From assembly GCA_003573635.1 (NCBI GenBank), contig QUTJ01031707.1:1-15525 (forward strand): DNA of 15,525 bases, in the 5' to 3' direction. Both the position numbers and the translations under genes were made by a program. A model generated the notes under the pieces. That model was not told the DNA's origin and searched no databases. It was given only the letters and a program-made list of their open reading frames with translations. This document shows positions 1 through 13,600 of the stretch, in pieces. The stretch comes from Goniomonas avonlea. Lineage: Eukaryota > Cryptophyceae > Goniomonadida > Goniomonadaceae. Each line of letters opens with the position of its first letter. Position 1 is the first letter of the stretch.

Positions 1-1610
1 GCCGATGTGCTGCCACCAGAGACAAACTCCAGCTGCGATGGGGTGAATGTGAGCCCGGGACCGCTGGGCGTGATCACCACCCGAGTCCGCGGCAAAGCTG
101 AGACAGACACAGTGAGCGGGCCTGAATCCACGCCGTTCCCAAGCACGGGGTAGGTCGTAAGCGTGAACTGTTTCGCCTCTTGAACGGTGATCGTGCTTGT
201 TTGTTGCTTGAAGTGCAACCGATCGGGCCCACTGATCGTGTACGTGATGGTGTGGACACCGTTGATCGATCCCTTTACTGTCCAGGACTTTGCACCGGTT
301 CCAGTGAATTCCGCCCAGGCCAGCTGGGTGGGTGCGAAGGTGAGCCCTGGGCCCGACGGCGTAACCACGACATCGGCTGCCGCAGAGATGTCAACACTAA
401 GTGGCTCGGAAACGACGCCGTTCGCCAGGACGGGATAAGTTGGAGGAAGAAGTCGTTTTGCTGGGATGATTGTGATCATACCGTCATTCGGCGCTGTGTA
501 ATTGTACTTGGACAAGCCCGACACTGTGTAGACAATGGCGTGCACGCCCTCCTGCTGTCCTGAGACACTCCAGGTGGCAGATTTGGATCCAGACGATCCC
601 CATGTGATTGATGCAGGAGTAAAAGTCAATCCTGTTCCCGTCGGTGTCACTGTGACAGAAATCTTGGGTAACTCTGACACCCGAAGAATCAACGCCCCAG
701 ATGCAACGTCGGTTCCCAGTTCGGGGTACGCAGGGACATCAATGACCTTTTGGGAGTCCTGCACGGACTGGTCCTTGTCCTCAGGAGGGAAATACTCATA
801 CTGACTTGAGCCAGATACAGCATGAAGCACTGAATAGACTCCAACCAGCGTTCCCTTGACCGTCACAGACTGCGTTGTGGCACCCGAAGGTGTGAAGACC
901 AACTGGGAAGGTGTGAACTCAATGGATGATGCTGACAGAGCGATCGTTACAGAAACCGAGGGCGCTTCCGACACGGAAATAGACTGAGGCTGGCTCGTCT
1001 GTCCAGCATTGATCGTGGCATACTGAGGCAGGATAAACGATTTGGCCGGTTGGATCGTAATACTTCCAGTTGCAGGCTGCGTGAAGTGGTACTTGTCCTG
1101 ACCTGTGATGGTGTAGGAGATGGACTGGATCCCATTGATCACTCCAGTCACAGTCCAGGTTTGGACAGCTGTGGTCGTGAATGAAAGGCTCGTGGGCGTG
1201 AAAGTCAACCCCGGGCCCGAAGGGGTCACAGTGACCGTGGCTGGAGCGGAGATGCCCACATTGAGCCCTCCTGAGGTGACCCCATTGCCGAGAACTGGAT
1301 AGGTTGAAAAGCCAAAGGTCTTGGGAGGTTGAATGGTGATTTCGCCGTTCGCTGGCGGTTCGTACAGATATTGCTCCGTGCCGGAGATGGCATAGGAGAT
1401 CAAAATTGGATAACCTTCAAAGCTTCCTGTCACCGTCCAGGCAGCGCTGGTTCCCGCGCTGGTGAATGTCAGACTAGGGGGGGAGAAGGTGAGACCCGAG
1501 CCACTTGAGGTAATGATGACATCGGAGACGGGCGCTTCGGAAACTGAAACCGCCAGTTGGGCCGAGGTCACACCGACGCCAAGGACAGGGTAGGCAGGAA
1601 GCACGAAGGT
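1..1610 (-). repeat. Super-repeat IX (T1-T5 complete, T6 cut by the window edge)
   Basis: Boundaries are T1 1320-1610, T2 1041-1319, T3 747-1040, T4 456-746, T5 171-455 and partial T6 1-170. T1 is the most diverged T1 of the window: it opens LPAYPVLGVGVTSAQLAVSV and its core reads VIITSSGSGLTFSPPSLTF. T3 has ALSASSIEFTPSQLVF in its core. T5 carries the 9-bp insertion (AWAE before FTGTG). The partial T6 still shows LEFVSGGSTS, so the array continues past the low-coordinate edge. Confidence 0.9.
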
Positions 1611-4600
1611 CTTCACTGGCTGTACGGAAATGGTCCCGGGTGGGGGAGGGACGAACTCGTACTGGTCCGCGCCAGATACAGCATAAGTGACGGGCACCTC
1701 GCCGGTGTCCGCGGAAGTGACCGTGAATTCCTGCGTAGCAGGCGTCGTGGTAGCACGAGTTGTTGCGAGCAGAGATCGACTTGGTCGGACTGCACGTGAA
1801 GAGACCGAGCTTCCATCGAACACGACGAAAGGAGGATCAAACGTCAGGCCAGGGCCAGAGGGTGTGATGATGACTCGGGAAGGAGGTAACTCGGATACCG
1901 ACACAGCCAGAAGGCCGGACGTAACACCATTTCCAAGCGCGGGGTATGACGGCACTGAGAAGGACTTGGCTCCTTGAATCGTGACACTGCTGGTCGCAGT
2001 CGAAAACAGTAACCTGTCGGGCCCCGAGAGGGTATGGGTGATGGTATGGACACCATTCACGCTTCCTGTCACCTTCCATGTTTGCGGACCGGTTCCTGTG
2101 AACGACAATGAGGAGGGAGTGAAAGTCAAGCCGGTTCCAGAAGGCGTAACAGTCACTGTGGCAGAGGAAGAGATATCCACGCTCAATTCACCGGACTGCA
2201 CACCATTGCCTAGTGTTGGGTATTGTGGCAGAACCAACATCTTGGCCCGGGTGATGGTGACGCTGCCTGGATTCGGGACGGTGTAGTTGAACCGGGAGGG
2301 TCCAGTCAGTGAATAGGTGATGGCATGAGTGCCCTCCTGACTACCGACGACTGTCCAGATCATTGACCTCGCACCACCGTCCATCCACGTGAGTGAAGTC
2401 GGGTTGAAAATCAACCCTGTTCCTGAAGGGGTGATTGTGACCCGATCATCCGGCATCAGAGACACGCGGACGGCAAGATCCCCGGACTGCACATCGGTGC
2501 CAAGGGTGGGATAGGGAGGGAGGTCGAATATCTTCCCAGCACCTTGTACAGGTTGCACACCGTTTGCTGGCGGGGTGTACCTGAACTGGTCGGGGCCAGA
2601 TACCATATGCGAAACGGTGTGGAATCCAATTTCAGTGCCATACACAGTCAAGCTCTGTGTTGTGGCGCCAGAGGGACTGAACGTGAACTGAGCTGGGGTG
2701 AAGACCAGACCAGGCCCTGACAGGGTGATCGTCACAGAGGTAGAAGGCGGCTCGGACACACTGATCGACCGCGGCTCGCTTGTCTGACCAACGTTCAGCG
2801 TTGTGTATTGAGGCATGAAAAACTCCCTTGCAGGCTGGATGGTGATGCTTCCAGACGCAGGTGGCGTAAAATGATATCTATCAGCTCCTGAAACGGAGTA
2901 GGTGATCGTCTGCACCGCATTGACCACACCAGTCACGCTCCATGTGTGGACTGAAGAGCCTGCGAACGACAGGCTTGCGGGAGAGAAAGTGAGCCCTGGG
3001 CCTGAAGGAGTGATTGTGACCGCTGCGGAGGATGAGACGCCAACATTGAGCTGATTCGATGTTACTCCATTGCCGAGCACAGGGTATGCGGAAATCGAAA
3101 AGGTCTTCGACGGGATGATGGAGATTTGTCCAGGCTGAGGGGACAAGAATTTCTGTGAATCAGGACCCGAGATGGCGTACTGAATCTCAGAGCTGCCCAC
3201 AGTTGCACCGGACACAGTCCATGAAGCTGTGGCGGTTCCACTTGTGAAAGTCAGACTCGCAGGCGAAAATGTTAGTCCGGGCCCAGTCGGGGTGAGCGTG
3301 ACCGACGTGGACGGAGGCGAAGACAGTTGGACTGTCAGTGATGCCGATGTCACACCCTGGCCGAGAGTAGGATACGTTGGCAGCACAAAGGTCTTGGCAG
3401 CCTGCACCGTCACCGATCCGGCCGCAAGAGGCGTGTACTCGTACTGGTCGACGCCTTGCACCGCATAGGCGATATTGATCACACCAGTCTGAGAGCCTCG
3501 AACAGTCCAAGTTTGGGAAGTACTACCGCCCGCCACGAACTCAAGCTGCGGTGGCACGAAGGTCAAGCCCGCTCCACTCGGAGTGAGGAGCACCCGCGAG
3601 GTAGGTAGGCTCGACGCTGAGATGGTAAGGTGCTTCGATGTCACTCCCTTGCCAAGCACGGGATACGGCGAAATTGAGAACGCCTTGGCAGCCTGAATGG
3701 TGATGCTGCTTGTGCTTGGGGTAAACAAAAGCTTGTCCTGGCCAGAAAGTGTGTACGCGATTGTATGACCACCGTTGAGAACACCCTTGATTGTCCAAAC
3801 TTGAGCTCCCTTGCCTGTGAATGAGAGCGAAGGAGGAGTGAAGGTAAGCCCAGGACCAGACGGGGTCACAGTTACTGTTGCCGCAGACGAGATGTCCACA
3901 CTCAACTGCGCCGAAGTGATACCGTTGCCGAGAACTGGGTATTCCGGCACCAACAGCTGCTTTGCGACGACAATGGAAATGCTACCCGAGTCTGGAACAC
4001 TGAAGTTGAACCTCGACGCTCCGGAAAGTACATAAGTGATGGCCTGCACGCCCTCCTTACTGCCACGAACCGTCCAAGTAGCTGAAGCAGCTTCACCAGC
4101 TCGCCAGGTGAGGGAAGCGGGAGTGAACGTAAGGCCATTACCCGATGGAGTAATTGTCACAGCTTCCTTCGGGAGAGATGAGACACCAAGTGTCAGCTCC
4201 TGTGATTCGACACCAGTCCCAAGAACAGGGTACGGTGGGATTTCAAAGACCTTGCCCGCGCCTTGTACTGGCTGAATCATGTCAGGAACGAGCATGTACT
4301 CATACGCGTCAGGTCCTGAAATTACATGACTGACGGTGTGCACACCAACTTCGATGCCAGTCACAGTGAAACTCTGAATTGTGGAGCCCGACGGAGTAAA
4401 CGTGAACAGGGACGGGGTGAACTTAAGTCCAGGGCCAGACAGAGTGATGGACACAGTGCTGGAGGGGGTATCCGACACACTGAGAGACCGTGGGGCACTG
4501 GTTTCACCCGCATTCAGCATGACATACTCTGGAACGACGAAGGTCTTGGCCGGTTGAATCGTGATGCTCCCAGGCGCAGGGGGAATAAAGTGGTGCGTGT

Positions 4601-7600
4601 CGGCACCGGATACAGTGTATGTGATGGTCTGAGCGCCATTGATCTCGCCCTTCACAGTCCATGTTTGCACCGTCGTTCCAGCGAACGAGAGGCTTGACGG
4701 CGTGAAGGTCAGTCCCGGACCCGAGGGAGTCACCGTTACCAAGGCTGCTTCTGAGATGCCCACATTGAGCTGGGCGGAGGTGACACCGTTGCCAAGCACA
4801 GGGTACGTAGAGAAGGCACAAGTTTTGGCTCGTTGAATGGTGATCAATCCCGTTCTAGGAACGGTGAAGTGGTATTGATCTGACCCGGACAGCGAGTAAG
4901 AAACAGCAATGTCCTCGCCCAGAGTGCTTCCAGTCACAGTCCACACGCCGGACATCACCCCACTGGAAAATGTTAAGCTCGAAGGAGAAAACGTCAACCC
5001 TGCCCCGCTCGGTGTGATCGTCACCTGCGACGCCGGTGCCGACGACACCTGCACCGCCAGCGAAGCCGACGTCACTCCCTGTCCCAGAGTGGGATACGTA
5101 GGCAGCACAAACGTCTTGGCAGGCTGCACTGTCACTGAGCCAGCGACAGGCGGCGTGTACATTGACTTGTCGACGGAACTGAGCGAATACGAAATAGCAA
5201 TTTGCCCGTTCTGAGTCCCACGGACGGTCCAGGTCGCGGAAAGGCTTCCGCCCGCGACAAACTCCAATTGCGATGGGGTGAATGTTAGTCCCAAACCACT
5301 CGGTTTGATTATCACCCGCGTCGTTGGGAGGCTCGAAACAGAGACTGTCAATTGCTTGGACAACACTTCATTACCAAGGACACTGTAGGTCGGCAGGTCG
5401 AATGCCTTAGCATCTTGCACGGTCACACTGCTAGAAGCAGCTTTGAAATGCAACCGATCCGGTCCCGACAGAGTGTAAGAGATCGAATGTACACCGTTGA
5501 TACTGCCAGTAACGGTCCAGGATTGCGGCCCAGCTCCAGTAAACGAGAGTGAGGGTGGAGAGAAAGTCAAGCCAGGACCTGAGGGGGTCACTGTGACTGT
5601 GGCTCCTGCTGAAATGTCCAGGCTTACTTCCTCGGATGAGACTCCGTTGCCAAGAGTGGGGTATGATGGAAGAATGAGTGTCTTGGCTGTAATCACCGTG
5701 ATGCTTCCCGGAGAAGGAGTGGTGAAGTTGAACCTTGACAAGCCCGACAGAGAGTACGAAATGGCATGGACTCCCTCTTCACTCCCCTTCACGGTCCAGC
5801 TGGCGGTCATTGGGCTCCCAGCGGTCCACAGCAACGAACTTGGTGCGAAAGTCAACCCTATTCCTGAAGGGATGATGGTCACATCATGCTCGGGGGAGGA
5901 TGAGACTCGCACAAGCAATGATTCCGATGCTACGGTTGCACCAAGTACCGGGTAGGTTTGAATGTCAAACAGTTTGCTCGCTCCTTGCACTGACTGCATT
6001 TCATTTGCAGGTGGCGCGAACTCATACTGATCAGCACCTGTCACTAAATGTGACACCGAGTGGATGCCCAGTTGCAAACCCTTGACTGTGAAGCTCTGGG
6101 TGTTCGGACCAGAAGAGGTAAACGTGATTGATTGCGGGACAAACTCGAGCCCGACACCAGACAGACGAACTGTCACCGACGTCGACGGAGCTTGTGAAAT
6201 ACTGATAGATCGAGGGTCGCTAGTCTGTCCAACATTCAGCGTTGAATATGGCGAGACAATGAACTCCTTCGGAGGCTGGATCGTGACGCTACCAGGCGGA
6301 GGTGTAACAAACAAGTATCTATCTTGCCCGGAAATGGTGTAGGTGACTTGATGCAATCCATTAATGGCACCCTTGACCTTCCAAGATTGGACGCCAGTCC
6401 CAATGAAAGCCAGTGTCACCGGAGTGAACGTCAGCCCTGGCCCAGAAGGTGTCACCGTGATCGTGGCATTGGACGATAGCTGAACATTCAGAGGCCCCGA
6501 TGTCACACCATTGCCCAGCACCGGATAAGTAGAGATTGCAATCGTTTTCGCCGCCTGAATCACGATCTGTCCGGTAGAAGGGGGAGCGAACAGCGATCGG
6601 TCAGTGCCCGATACTGTGTACGCAATTTCGACGTTGCCAAGGTTGCTTCCGCGCACGGTCCAAGCTCCAGATATCACTCCACTAGTGAACGTCACGCTCG
6701 TCGGAGAGAAGGTCAGTCCAGACCCACTTGGAGTGATTGTCACTTGGGACGGGGGTGCCGACGACACCTGCACCGTCAGCGATGCCGACATCACTCCCTG
6801 CCCGAGAGTTGGGTAAGTCGGCAGCAGAAATTCCTTGGCTGCCTGCACTGTAACAGATCCACCAGCAGGGGGTGTGAATTCGGACTGGTCGGGGCCGCTC
6901 AGGGTGTACGTAATCGGTATGTTACCCTCTTGCGTGGCCTTCACAGCCCAGGTCGCCGACATGCTTCCGCCAGCTTCAAAAATCAGCTCCGGCGGCGTGA
7001 ACGTAAGCCCTGGTCCACTCGGAGTGACCGTGACCCGAGTTGACGGCAAGCTCGAGAGAGACACAGTAGATGGCTCAGAGGTAACGCCGTTGCCGAGAGG
7101 AGAGAACGGCGCAACCGCAACAGTCTTTGCATCTTGCACAATCACAGTATCAGATGCAGAGGTAAAGTGCAACCGAGCAGGGCCAGACAAAGTATATGTA
7201 ATCGGCTGGACGCCATTCACGGTGCCAGTGACTGACCAAGTTTGGACTCCCGTGCCAGTGAAATCGGCCCAAGCAAGCTGGGTCGGAGAGAACGTGAGCC
7301 CAGGGCCAGACGGGCGAACGACAATATCAGCGGCCTGCGAGATGTCCACTGCCAGCTGGGACGATTCGACTCCATTGCCAAGAACAGGATACGTTGGTGG
7401 CAGGAGTCGCTTCGCGGGAATGATGTTGACGCTTCCGGGGTCTGGCACAGTGAAGTTGAACCTGGACACCCCCGAGACAACGTACGTGATGGCTTGGACA
7501 CCGACTTGATTACCCCGAACAGTCCAGGTTGCTGTGAGGGTGCCACCTGCTTGCCAACTCAACGAGCTTGGTGTGAAAGTAAGTCCGGATCCAGTAGGGG

Positions 7601-10600
7601 TGATTGTCACGTCCCGTTCCGGCAATGATGAAACTCGCAGAGTAAGAGGATCCGATTCAACCTCGGACCCAAGGGTCGGGTAGGATGGAAGATCGAATAT
7701 CTTATTGGTTCCTTGGACAGCCTGCACGCTGCTGGAAGGCGGGTTGTATTCGTATTTGTCGGCCCCTGTCACAGCATGGGAGATGGTGTGGAATCCCTGG
7801 AGCACACCAGTCACTGTAAGGCTTTGTGTTGTAGCTCCCCAGGAATGGAACACAAAGCTTGAGGGAGAGAACTCCAGGCCTGGGGCCGAAAGGGTCACGG
7901 TGACTGAGGTACTTGGTGGCTGAGACACGCTGATCGATTGAGGGTCACTAGTTTGGCCAACGTTGATAGTAGCGTAAGGAGGCAAAATGAACGCCTTGGC
8001 GGGCTGAATTGTGATGCTCCCAGGCGCAGGATGAGTGAAGTGATACTTGTCAGCACCAGACACCTCGTAAGTCACAGTTTGGACACCATCGATTGAACCA
8101 TGCACTGTCCATGATTGAAGGGTCGATCCACTGAATGTCAGGCTCGGGGGCGTGAAGGTCAGTCCTGGTCCGAAAGGAGTCACCGTCACCACCGCAGCCT
8201 CGGAGATGCCCACGTTGAGCTCGGCTGAAAGAACACCATTACCGAGAACAGGATAGGTAGAAAACCCAAACGTCTTGGGGGCTTGGATGACAATGTGACC
8301 AGACTGTGGCGCAAAGTACCGGTACTGATCGAGACCAGAGTGCAAGTACGAGACCACGACAGGATCGCCAACACTGCTTCCTGTCACAGTCCAAGTCCCA
8401 GAGGTCACGCCGCTCGCGAACGTCAGGCTCGGAGGAGAGAACGTCAGCCCAGACCCGCTCGGCGTGATCGTCACCTGAGAAGCAGGCGCCGACGACACCT
8501 GCACCGTCAGCGGAGCAGACGTCACCCCCTGTCCCAGGGTGGGGTACGTCGGCAGCACAAACGACTTGGCGGCCTGCACAGTCACAGACCCGGTCGCGGG
8601 CGGAGAGTACGAGTACTGGTCGACGCCGCTGATCGCGTACGAAACAGCAATCACGCCGTTTTGTGTGCCCTTGACGGTCCAGGTGGCAGACGTGCTTCCG
8701 CCCGCCACAAACTCAAGCTGCGACGGCGTGAATGTCAGCCCGGCACCGCTCGGCGTGACCACAACGCGGCGCGGCGGTAAGTCAGATACCGAGACTGTCA
8801 ATGGTCTTGAAGTGATGCCATTGCCCAAAATGGGGGATGTTGGCAATAAGAACGACTTCGCTTGTTGGATGGTCACGCTTCCAGAAGTTTGGGCAAAGTG
8901 CAACTTGTCTGGGCCTGAAAGGGTGTATGCGATGGCCTGGATGCCGTTGGTTGTGCCCGACACGGTCCAAGTCTGCGCTCCAGTGCCAGTGAATGTAAGA
9001 GATGGCGGAGAGAACGTGAGCCCAACGCCTGAGGGGGTCACTGTCACAGTCGAGGGGGCGGAGATGTCCAGGCCGAGCTGTCCTGATGTAACACCATTGC
9101 CCAGTACCGGATACGTTGGAGTTGCTAATGTCTTAGCAGCAACAATAGTGATACGAGCAGGATCAGGAATCGTGAAGTTGAATTTCGAGGCTCCAGTAAC
9201 GGTGTACGTCACAGAGTGCACTCCTTCTTGGGCACCCTTGACCTTCCAGGTTGCACTTGAGGCACTCCCAGGCAGCCAGGTCAGCGAGTCAGGTGTGAAC
9301 ACCAATCCCGGACCTGATGGGGTGATTGTCACGTCCTCCTTGGGCAGCGTTGAGACACGAACAATCATTGGCTCAGATTGAACGCCGGTTCCCAGGACAG
9401 AGTAAGCAGGAAGTTCGAAGATATGTTCCGGTCCCGTGACAACCAGAACACCGTTCGTTGGCTGAGCGTAATGATACTTGTCAGCTCCAGTGACGGAATA
9501 TGTCACCACCTGAGTGCCTTGTTGCACAGCCTTGACGGTCAAACTATGGAACAATGTTGAAGGAGAAAAGGTCAAGTGGGCAGGAGTGAACTGGAGTCCT
9601 GGCCCAGAAAGAGATATTGTCACAGAGGTTGATGGCGCTTGGGACACTCGGATTGTCAGCGGGTCACTTGTCTCTCCCACGTTCAGTTTGATGTATTCTG
9701 GCAAGATAAAGGACTTGGCTGGCTGAATCGTGATGCTCCCGGAGGAGGGCTGAGTGAAGTGGTACTTGTCAGCTCCCGTTAGCGAGTAAGTAATACTCTG
9801 GACACCGTCAATTGAACCAACCACCGTCCACGTTTGAGTTGTGGTTCCAGAGAAGGAGAGGCTCGCGGGTACGAAGGTCAGTCCAGGACCAACGGGGGTT
9901 ACGATGACAGCTGCAGGCGCAGAAAGTTGAACGTTGAGTTCGGGGGATGTGATTCCCTGCCCCAAGACAGGGTAAACGGAGAGCCCGATGGTCTTGGGAG
10001 GCTGAATAGTAATCTGTCCGGGCTCCACAGGGGTGAATTGTGCCCGATCCATGCCTGAAATGGCGTAGGACACTTGAACCGGATCACCTAACGCGCTTCC
10101 TGTCACGGACCAAGTGCCAGAGGTCACGCCGCTCGTGAACGTCAGGCTTGCAGGAGAGAAAGTTAGCCCAGACCCGCTCGGCGTGATCGTCACTTGAGAG
10201 GCAGGCGCCGACGACACCTGCACCGTCAGCGACGCAGATGTCACTCCCTGTCCCAGAGTCGGGTACGTCGGCAGCACAAACGACTTGGCGGCCTGCACAG
10301 TCACAGACCCGGTCGCAGGCGGAGTGTATTCATACCGGTCGACACCACTGATCGCGTACGAAACAGCAATCACGCCGTTTTGTGTGCCCTTGACGGTCCA
10401 GGTCGCAGACGTGGTCCCACCCGCCACAAACTCAAGCTGTGACGGGGTGAATGTCAGCCCGGCACCACTTGGGGTGATCACAACCCGCGTCGCAGGCAGG
10501 CTCGACACCGACAGCACCAACGGGTTGGACGTCACTCCGTTGCCAACCACAGGGTAGGCCGGAAGGCTGAAGCTTTTCGCATCCTGGATCAAAATATCAT

Positions 10601-13600
10601 TTGATGAAGGCGCAAAGTGGAGCCTGTCGGGACCTGTCAAGGTATACATGATTGCTTTCAGTCCGTTGCTAGCGCCAGTGACACTGAAGGACAGTACCGC
10701 AGTCCCAGCAAAAGACAGGGTGGGAGGAGAGAACGTCAAACCGGCCCCGGACGGTGTGACAGACACGGTCGCTGCACTCGAGAGCTGCAAATTAAGCTGC
10801 CCTGAAGTCACACCGTTTCCAAGCACCGGATACGTCGGCAAAACAAGGTTCTTTGCGGCAATTATGGTGATGCTACCAGGCTGAGGGACAGTGTAGTTGA
10901 AACTTGACGTCCCGGACACCACGTAGGTGACGGCATGCACTCCTTCACTGGTCCCGCGGACCATCCATGTCGCTGATGACGACCCTCCAGCTTGCCAGGT
11001 CAGCGAGGCAGGAGTAAACACCAAGTCAGGTCCAGAAGGTGTGATCGTGACCTGGCTCACAGGTAAGGATGACACCCGCAGAGTGAGGGCCTCGGAAGAA
11101 ACACCTTTCCCGAGCATTGGATAAGCGGGGACATCGAAGACGTGCTGCGCTCCTGTTACCACCTGAGCACCATCCGATACAACCCTGTACTCATAGCGAT
11201 CAGGGCCCGAAAAAGTATGCACAACAGAGTGGGTCCCCGCTTGTACGCCCCTGACCGTGAAAGTCAGGGTAGTCCCGGTGGAAGGCGTGAAGGTGAGTTG
11301 CGAGGGGACGAAATCCAACGCAGGTCCGGATAACATGAGTGTCACGGAGGTGGACGGTGCCTGAGACACGCTGATAGATCGAGGGTCGCTCGTCTGTCCC
11401 ACATTCAATGTCGAGTACTGAGGCAGAATGAACGTCTTGGCGGGCTGGATCGTGATGCTTCCAGGGCCAGGCTGGGTGAAATGGTACTTGTCCACACCCG
11501 ACAAGGCGTACGTGATGGGCTGGACACCGTTGACCAGACCCTTCACGGTCCATGACTGGACAGCAGTTCCAGTGAACGACAGGCTCGACGGAGTGAACGT
11601 CAATCCTGGACCTGAGGGGGTCACCTCCACTGTCCCTGGTGCTGAGATGCCCACGTTGAGTTGTGCCGAGGTGACACCGTTGCCCAGCACAGGGTACGTG
11701 GAGAGCCCAATCGTCTTGGCAGTCTGGATCACGATGCGATCTTGCTGTGGGGTCGCGAACAGATACCGATCTTGGCCGGAGAGTCGATACGTAATGGAAA
11801 TAGCCTCACCGAGTGTGCTTCCAGTGACTGTCCACGCAACAGAGGTCACGCCGCTAGTGAACGTCAGGCTCGTCGGCGAGAACGTCAGCCCAGACCCGCT
11901 CGGCGTGATCGTCACCTGCGACGGCGGCGCGGACGACACCTGCACCGTCAGAGACGCAGAAGTNACTCCCTGTCCCAGAGTCGGGTACGTCGGCAGCACA
12001 AACGTCTTGGCGGCCTGCACAGTCACAGACCCGGNCGCGGGCGGAGAGTACGAGTACCGGTCGACACCGCTGATCGCGTACGAAACAGCAATCACGCCGT
12101 TCTGCTCACCTTGCATTGTCCAGGTGGCAGACGTGCTTCCGCCCGCCACAAACTCAAGCTGCGACGGCGTGAACGTCAGCCCGGCACCGCTCGGCGTGAT
12201 CACAACCCGCGTTGCAGGTAGGCTCGACACCGACACCGTCAGCGGGCCCAAGGCGACTCCGTTGCCAACCACAGGGTAGGCCGGAAGCGTGAAGGCCTTG
12301 GCTGCCTGGATCGTGACGCTGCTCGAAGTAGGAGCGAAATGCAATCGGTCTTCACCCGCCAGGGCGTAAGTGATTTCTTGGACGCCATTAACCACGCCGG
12401 TGACTGTCCAAGCTTGTGCACCCTTTCCAGTGAAGGATAAAGATGAAGGTGAGAACGTCAGACCGGTACCTGAAGGAGTCACCGTCACCGTAGCGGCGGA
12501 GGAGACATCCACACTCAACTGGCCAGACGTGACGCCGTTGCCGAGCACGGGGTAGGTCGGCAGAAGCAGGGTTTTAGCAGCAATGATTGTGATACTGCCG
12601 GGTTCCGGAACCGTAAAGTTAAACCGAGATGGTCCAGAAAGGGCATACGAGACTGCACGGAGACCTGGTTGGAGGCCCGTGACAGTCCAGCTCGCTGTCA
12701 GTGGCCCACTGGCAACCCAAGTCAGTGAGCTTGGCGAGAACGTTAGCCCTGTTCCAGATGGCGTGATGGCAACACTCTCACTAGGCAACGAGGAAACACG
12801 AAGAGTGAGTTCGTTAGATTGCACTGAAGTCCCAAGAGTAGGATAGCTGGGGATATTGAACACCTTATGTGCTCCTTGGACCGGTTGTACACCATCAGAA
12901 GGAGTAGTGTACTCGTATTGATTTGCGCCTGAAACCACATGGACGACTGTGTGGAATCCTTCTTGTACACCGGTTGTGGTGAAACTGTGGCTCAAAGCAC
13001 CAGAGGCGGTGAAGGTGAACCGCGAAGGAGTGAACACAAGCCCCGCGCCGGAGAGGGTGATTGTCACCGAGGTTGGTGGGGATTCCGACACACTGATCAG
13101 ACGAGGGTCGCTGCTTTGACCCACGTTGATCATGGAGTATTCTGGAAGGACAAACGACTTGGCTTGCTGGATCGTGATGCTCCCTGGCGCGGGCTGAGTG
13201 AAGTGGTACTTGTCCGCACCAGACACCGCATATGTGATTTCCTGAACACCGTTGATCACGCCCTTCACAGTCCACGATCGGACAGTTGTTCCAGTGAACG
13301 AGAGGCTCGGTGGCGAAAAAGTGAGACCAAGACCAGAAGGCGTCACAGTTACAGATGCATTGGCGGAGATTTGCACATTCAGCACACCAGATGACACTCC
13401 ATTCCCAAGCAATGGATAAGTGGAGAATCCAAACACTTTAGCAGGCTGAATCGTGATCTGCCCTTGCTGCGGTTGAGAAAATAAGTTTTTGTTCGTCCCG
13501 GAGATTGTGTACACCACCGCGATGGGATATCCAAGCGTATTGCCAGACACAGTCCAAGATCCGGAGGTCACGCCGCTCGTGAACGTCAGGCTCAGAGGAG

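Noticed and set aside
7217-7546. Minus-strand ORFs in the other two frames, for example 109 codons here
   Set aside because: They overlap the giant frame completely, are short, and have low-complexity Ser/Arg/Pro composition expected from a shifted reading of the repeat.
8539-9381. Plus-strand ORF of 280 codons, with others such as 6835-7509 and 14382-15116
   Set aside because: These are antisense shadows of the same array, and they lie in more than one plus frame. None crosses a whole super-repeat without a stop.
11428-12279. Plus-strand ORF of 283 codons
   Set aside because: It is the antisense of T6-T1-T2-T3 domains. Similar plus-strand ORFs recur with the repeat period, begin and end at arbitrary points in the domain, and contain no coherent domain, while the minus frame is continuous.
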